Below are positions 13,614-16,978 of a stretch of 16,978 bases of DNA, one piece after another. How positions within the stretch are numbered: position 1 is the stretch's first letter; every line of letters starts with the position of its first letter. Under the pieces are notes generated by a model, which worked only from the letters and a program-made list of their open reading frames with translations, made no database searches and was not told the DNA's origin. The stretch is from an uncultured Clostridia bacterium (GTDB taxonomy: Bacteria > Bacillota > Clostridia > Oscillospirales > Acutalibacteraceae). The position numbers and the translations under genes are program-made. The stretch lies in assembly GCA_944382025.1 (NCBI GenBank), contig CALWMQ010000045.1, forward strand, positions 1-16,978, written 5' to 3'.

Positions 13614-14900
13614 TTATTTAACTGGGCGAAGTTCATCCACACCCATATAGGGCCGCAGCACCTCCGGCACGGTCACCGAACCATCCGCATTCTGGCACTG
13701 CTCCACAATAGCGGGCAGTACCCGGCTGGTAGCCAGCCCGGAAGCGTTCAGGGTATGGGCAAAATGAAGCTTGCCGTCCTCACCGCGGTACTTGACACCG
13801 CCCCGCCGGGCCTGGTAGTCCCGGGCGTTGGAGGCGGAACTGACTTCCTTGTAGATGCCCATGCTGGGGATCCATACCTCAATATCATAGGTCCGGGCCA
13901 TGGAGAAGGAGCAGTCCCCTGCCGCCAGCTTGCTCAGACGGTAGTGAAGACCCAGCTTCTGAACCAGCTTCTCGGCCTTGCCCACCAGTTCCTCAAAAGC
14001 GGCGTCAGAGCCTTCCTCTGTGGTGTACTGTACCATTTCCACCTTATTGAACTGATGGCCCCGGATCATACCCCGTTCCTCAGAGCGGTAGCTTCCGGCT
14101 TCCCGCCGGTAGCAGGGGGTATAGGCAATATATTTTTTCGGCAGATCCTCCGGGGACAGGATCTCTCCCCGATGCAGATTAACCAGGGCTGTTTCAGCGG
14201 TGGGCAGCATGAATTTCCTATCAGAACTGGTAGGATTCTCGATCCAGTACACCTCATCCTTGAACTTGGGGAACTGGCCCGCCACATAACCGCATTCATA
14301 CCCCAGCATATGGGGAGGCAGGATCAGTTCATAGCCATCGTTTAGGTGCTCGCTGATGAAAAAGTTCAGCAGGGCCCATTCCAGCCGGGAACCCATCCCC
14401 CGGTAGATCCACGAGCCGTTGCCCGCCAGCTTAGCGCCCCGTTCGTAGTCGATCAGTCCCAGACTTTCGCACAGATCCACATGGTTCTGAGCCGGGAAGT
14501 CAAAAACCGGCTGTTCTTTATAGTAACGCAGGGGCTGATTGTTCTCCTTGCCGCCCCCCAGGAGGTCTGGGTCAGGCAGATTAGGCAGGCACAGCAGAAG
14601 ATCTTTCTGCTGCTCCTCCAGAGCGGAGAGTCCGGCATCCTCCTCTTTAATCTGGGCGGACAGTTCCTTCATTCGGGCCATAAGGGAAGCCACGTCTCCC
14701 CCCTCTTTTTTCATCTGGGGGATTTTTTTGGAGGCGGCATTCTGCTCCGCTTTCATGGTATCAATCCGGCTGGAAAGAGCGCGGCGCTTCTGATCGATAT
14801 CCAGGATCTGATCCACCACATCGTCCAGGTCCATGTCCCGTTTATGGACAGCGGCTTTGACGGCTTCGGGTTGGGTACGAATGAGTTTGATATCCAGCAT
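13614..14900 (-). CDS. serS: Seryl-tRNA synthetase
   Basis: A 428-residue class II synthetase that charges tRNA-Ser (and tRNA-Sec where present) in the cytoplasm. The N-terminal arm is a long helical hairpin at about residues 28-105, which contacts the tRNA long variable arm. The serine pocket segment T-A-E-T-A-L-V-N-L-H is at 234-243. Motif 2 is Y-R-R-E-A-G-S...R-G-M-I-R-G-H-Q-F-N-K-V-E at 264-288 and motif 3 is near 383-398. Two departures from the common bacterial form are visible: Y-R-S-E-E replaces the usual A-G-R-D-T inside motif 2, and motif 3 reads N-A-S-G-L-A-T-S-R instead of N-G-S-G-L-A-V-G-R. The catalytic arginines are kept, so activity is expected. The ATG at 14900 follows an AAGGAAGTAGAAG ribosome region. 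It lies 63 bp after parB with no T-box in the gap, so it is probably cotranscribed with parAB. Confidence 0.98.
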   Translation of the reverse strand: MLDIKLIRTQPEAVKAAVHKRDMDLDDVVDQILDIDQKRRALSSRIDTMKAEQNAASKKIPQMKKEGGDVASLMARMKELSAQIKEEDAGLSALEEQQKDLLLCLPNLPDPDLLGGGKENNQPLRYYKEQPVFDFPAQNHVDLCESLGLIDYERGAKLAGNGSWIYRGMGSRLEWALLNFFISEHLNDGYELILPPHMLGYECGYVAGQFPKFKDEVYWIENPTSSDRKFMLPTAETALVNLHRGEILSPEDLPKKYIAYTPCYRREAGSYRSEERGMIRGHQFNKVEMVQYTTEEGSDAAFEELVGKAEKLVQKLGLHYRLSKLAAGDCSFSMARTYDIEVWIPSMGIYKEVSSASNARDYQARRGGVKYRGEDGKLHFAHTLNASGLATSRVLPAIVEQCQNADGSVTVPEVLRPYMGVDELRPVK

Positions 14901-14963
14901 TTTCTTCTACTTCCTTATCTTAAAAATAATCTTTAACAACCTGTTTTCCAGCGTGGGTGGGCC

Positions 14964-15830
14964 TCAGCCCATGCCGCCCAGCAGATTGGCCAGGCGGCGG
15001 AGATCCTCCTGATCGTAAAACTCCAGTTGAAGGACTCCTTTCTTGCCCTTGTCCAGCACTTTCACCTTCCGTCCGGTATGCTCACTGAGGGAGAGTTCTA
15101 CCTCATCGTAAAAGCTGTTCCGAGAAAAAGCGCGGGTAACCCCATCGTCGGATTCCTTTTTGCCGGACTGGGAGGCCCGGGCCATTTTCTCCAAAGCTCG
15201 GACAGACAGACCGCTTTTTACCGCGGCCTGGGCAGCGGCTTCCTGGGCTTCCGGTGTATCAAAGGCCAGGATAGCCCGGGCGTGCCCGGCGGACAGGCTG
15301 CCGGAACTTACCATCTGGGCCACCGTCTCCGGCAGGTTCAGCAGTCGCAGGGCATTGGCCACAGCGGGACGGGATTTATTGACCGCTCTGGCGGTTTCCT
15401 CCTGGGTCAGGCCATAGGTTTCCATCAGGGTACGGAATCCCAGGGCTTCCTCCATAGGGTTCAGGTCCTGACGCTGAAGGTTCTCAATCAAAGCCAGTTC
15501 CGCGGCTTCCTGGTCGGTCATTTCCCGGATGATGACCGGCACTTCGGACAGGCCGGCCATACGGGAAGCCCTCCAGCGGCGTTCGCCGGCCACCAGCTGG
15601 TAGCCGCCTCCCGGCAGGGGCCGGACCAGCAAAGGCTGTAATACCCCATGCTGGGCAATGGAGGACGCCAGTTCCGCCAGCGCCGCCTCATCAAACTGCT
15701 TCCGGGGCTGGCCCCGGTTGGGTTCGATCTCGGTAATCCGCAGGGTCACGGGCCTCAGCTCGCTGTCCACGGTATTTTCCGCGAAAAGGGCTTCCAAGCC
15801 TTTGCCCAATCCGCCTTTTCTTGCCGCCAT
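14964..15830 (-). CDS. parB: Chromosome-partitioning protein ParB (Spo0J)
   Basis: A 288-residue CTP-dependent DNA clamp that loads at parS and recruits condensin to the origin region. A Lys/Gly-rich ParA-contacting N-terminus (K-G-G-L-G-K-G-L-E-A-L-F) is at 5-16. The nucleotide-binding domain has G-E-R-R-W-R-A at 82-88 and E-N-L-Q-R-x-D-L-N-P at 116-125. The parS-recognition helix-turn-helix is at about 141-165. A linker and a C-terminal dimerisation domain complete the protein. Length is normal. It starts 29 bp after parA, with GGAGG seven bases before the ATG. Two parS-like sites lie within 1.5 kb on either side, at 13500 and 16834, so the protein and its targets are together. Confidence 0.97.
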   Translation of the reverse strand: MAARKGGLGKGLEALFAENTVDSELRPVTLRITEIEPNRGQPRKQFDEAALAELASSIAQHGVLQPLLVRPLPGGGYQLVAGERRWRASRMAGLSEVPVIIREMTDQEAAELALIENLQRQDLNPMEEALGFRTLMETYGLTQEETARAVNKSRPAVANALRLLNLPETVAQMVSSGSLSAGHARAILAFDTPEAQEAAAQAAVKSGLSVRALEKMARASQSGKKESDDGVTRAFSRNSFYDEVELSLSEHTGRKVKVLDKGKKGVLQLEFYDQEDLRRLANLLGGMG

Positions 15831-15859
15831 AACGCAGCCTCCTTCATTTTCAGTGGGTT

Positions 15860-16621
15860 TTACTTTTTGGACAGCAGTTCAGCGGCCACCAGGTCATAGG
15901 CCTGGGCGCCCCGGGAACCGCCGTCATAGTAATTGATAGGTTTACCGAAGCTGGGTGCTTCGGAAAGCCGCACGCTCCGGGGAATAGGGGTAGAAAAGAC
16001 CTTCCGTGGGAAGAATTTTTTCACCTCGGAGACAACCTGCTGGGTCAGGTTCAGGCGGCCGTCATACATGGTGAGGAGTACCCCTTCCAGTTCCAAGGTA
16101 GGGTTATACAGGCGTTTAACCTGCCGGACCGTGGCCATGAGCTGGGAAAGGCCTTCAAGAGCGTAATACTCACACTGGATAGGAACCAGGAAGGTATCCG
16201 CGGCGCAGAGGGCGTTAAGGGTCAGAAGGCCAAGGGAAGGCGGGCAGTCAATAAAGAGGTAATCATAGCGGTCGCGGAGAGGAGCCAAAGCGGCTTTCAG
16301 GCGGCTCTCCCGGCGGTTCAGCTCCACCATTTCGATTTCGGCGCCGGCCAGCTGGATGCTGGAAGGGAGTACATCCACGTTGCGGCAGCCGGTAAACCGG
16401 ACCACCTGTTCGGGCTGGGCAGAGCCAATAAACAGTTCATAGACTGACAGGCCGCCATCCCGTTTATTGACGCCCACGCCGCTGGTAGCGTTGCCCTGGG
16501 GATCGATATCCACTAACAGGGTTTTTTTGCCTTTGGCGCCCACGGCGGAGGAAAGATTAACGGTGGTGGTAGTTTTGCCCACCCCGCCTTTTTGGTTAAC
16601 GACAGCGATAATCTTGCCCAT
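15860..16621 (-). CDS. parA: Chromosome-partitioning ATPase ParA (Soj)
   Basis: A 253-residue deviant-Walker ATPase that binds DNA as an ATP dimer and is driven off by ParB. The P-loop K-G-G-V-G-K-T-T is at 11-18, including the signature lysine K11. Walker A' is at D-I-D-P-Q-G-N near 38-44, and Walker B is at Y-L-F-I-D-C-P-P-S near 120. Normal length for chromosomal Soj, with no long N-terminal DNA-binding domain as in plasmid type Ia. ATG 16621 has a modest AGG five bases upstream. It is the first gene of the parA-parB-serS unit. A good promoter and a parS-like site lie upstream, so ParB-linked autoregulation is plausible. Confidence 0.97.
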   Translation of the reverse strand: MGKIIAVVNQKGGVGKTTTTVNLSSAVGAKGKKTLLVDIDPQGNATSGVGVNKRDGGLSVYELFIGSAQPEQVVRFTGCRNVDVLPSSIQLAGAEIEMVELNRRESRLKAALAPLRDRYDYLFIDCPPSLGLLTLNALCAADTFLVPIQCEYYALEGLSQLMATVRQVKRLYNPTLELEGVLLTMYDGRLNLTQQVVSEVKKFFPRKVFSTPIPRSVRLSEAPSFGKPINYYDGGSRGAQAYDLVAAELLSKK

Positions 16622-16768
16622 AGAAACCTATTGCCCCTTCCCGAATGAGTCGTCAGCCGGCTTATGAAAAGCGTGTATCTGGGTTTTCCTGTTAATTCCG
16701 GGTTTTCGTCCCGGCAGGCGTCCATATTCCCGTAATAATAGTAAAAAAGCGATACTGGGATGGAACAC
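16622..16768 (-). other. Leader of the parA operon
   Basis: About 147 bases between the predicted transcription start and the parA ATG. The AT-rich and GC-rich parts alternate and include CCGGGTTTTCGTCCCGG-like pairing near 16700. I see no open frame with a ribosome site and recognise no riboswitch. Confidence 0.4.
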
Positions 16769-16774
16769 AGAGGT

Positions 16775-16803
16775 ATTATAGCACAGTTTGATAGCTGGTG
16801 GAA
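16775..16803 (-). promoter_or_regulatory. parA operon promoter with extended -10
   Basis: On the minus strand TGCTATAAT (16775-16783) is a perfect extended -10. A 17-bp spacer separates it from TTCCAC (16798-16803), a poor -35. The extended -10 commonly compensates for this. The parS-like site lies 31 bp upstream of the -35. Confidence 0.75.
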
Positions 16804-16833
16804 GGGATTTGTGGGATTTTTTAATGAAGGGAT

Positions 16834-16849
16834 TGTTTCATGTGAAACA
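16834..16849. promoter_or_regulatory. parS: parS-like ParB binding site 2
   Basis: TGTTTCATGTGAAACA, the reverse complement of the site at 13500-13515 and one base from canonical parS. It lies upstream of the parA promoter, the classic place for an origin-proximal parS. Confidence 0.87.
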
Positions 16850-16915
16850 GTCTTCCTGCCGTGGGGAAGGCGAGCTAAAAGCCGGTCACTTAAGGTTTTG
16901 CGTCGTCATGAGATA

Positions 16916-16978
16916 CGGTGAGGGGCTCTGCCCCTCCACCTCTCTCCTCTTACGGTTGCCAAAATCGCCCTGCGCCGC
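16916..16978. repeat. Dispersed intergenic repeat, copy B (runs to the right edge)
   Basis: It has the same ordered blocks as copy A at 8067-8124, including TACGGTT (16951-16957) and CCTGCGCCGC (16969-16978) with an identical 11-base gap. Directly before CACCTCTC (16937-16944) there is a perfect stem GAGGGGC/GCCCCTC (16920-16936) with a three-base loop. The element is cut by the window edge. The bases between the parS-like site and this copy (16850-16915) show no gene. Confidence 0.6.

Noticed and set aside
14901..14963. Possible T-box in front of serS
   Set aside because: Only 63 bases separate parB and serS, far too short for a T-box leader, and no T-box sequence is visible.
1..16978. tRNA, rRNA, CRISPR array, insertion sequence or prophage genes
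   Set aside because: No cloverleaf-like T-loop strings, regularly spaced repeats, transposase or integrase motifs were seen on either strand. A tRNA or covariance-model scan was not possible here.

Overview
The window looks like the chromosome of a moderately GC-rich Gram-positive anaerobe, most likely a gut-type Clostridia (Oscillospiraceae/Ruminococcaceae-like). This rests on AGGAGG-type ribosome binding sites, a lipoprotein sugar-binding protein of the LplA type, MalF/MalG-type permeases without a local ATPase, and a soj/spo0J (parA-parB)-serS block with parS-like 16-mers. The genus is an inference, because no rRNA or other marker lies in the window. All genes but one (the AraC regulator) are on the minus strand.

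Region 1 (1-7803, minus) is a tight operon of at least six genes. It reads from right to left: LplA-type binding lipoprotein, cytoplasmic Asp-box (BNR/sialidase-fold) protein, a very large 941-residue binding protein with two N-terminal beta-sandwich modules, MalF-type permease, MalG-type permease, and an exported NHL-repeat protein cut by the left edge. Gaps are 16-24 bp, or the genes overlap. The operon probably imports an oligosaccharide or glycoside. A palindrome (7952-7966) in its promoter region matches 12 of 15 bases in front of the neighbouring iclR-type gene, so that regulator probably controls both.

Region 2 (7804-9224) holds the operon leader and promoter, a probable terminator, a copy of a dispersed repeat (about 8051-8124), and the IclR-family regulator (8290-9063).

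Region 3 (9225-12371) is a three-gene sugar-phosphate operon (ribokinase-like kinase, KpsF/GutQ-like SIS isomerase, FucU/RbsD-like mutarotase) and a divergent AraC-family regulator. The gene set fits a short route from a free pentose to a pentulose 5-phosphate. D-arabinose is an attractive but unproven substrate.

Region 4 (12372-16978) starts with a bidirectional terminator and a 220-bp structured non-coding stretch. It continues with an acyl-ACP thioesterase, serS, parB and parA, and ends with the parA promoter and leader, a parS-like site and a second copy of the dispersed repeat. Two parS-like 16-mers of identical sequence in opposite orientation bracket serS-parB-parA. One of them sits in the leader of the thioesterase gene. 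This is the chromosome-segregation locus, so the window is probably near the replication origin.

No tRNA, rRNA, CRISPR array, insertion sequence or phage gene was seen. The most interesting points are the shared IclR-type operator, the possible D-arabinose pathway with a substrate-pocket change in the kinase, the module-duplicated giant binding protein, the parS pair, and a dispersed repeat whose hairpin position is kept while its sequence changes.
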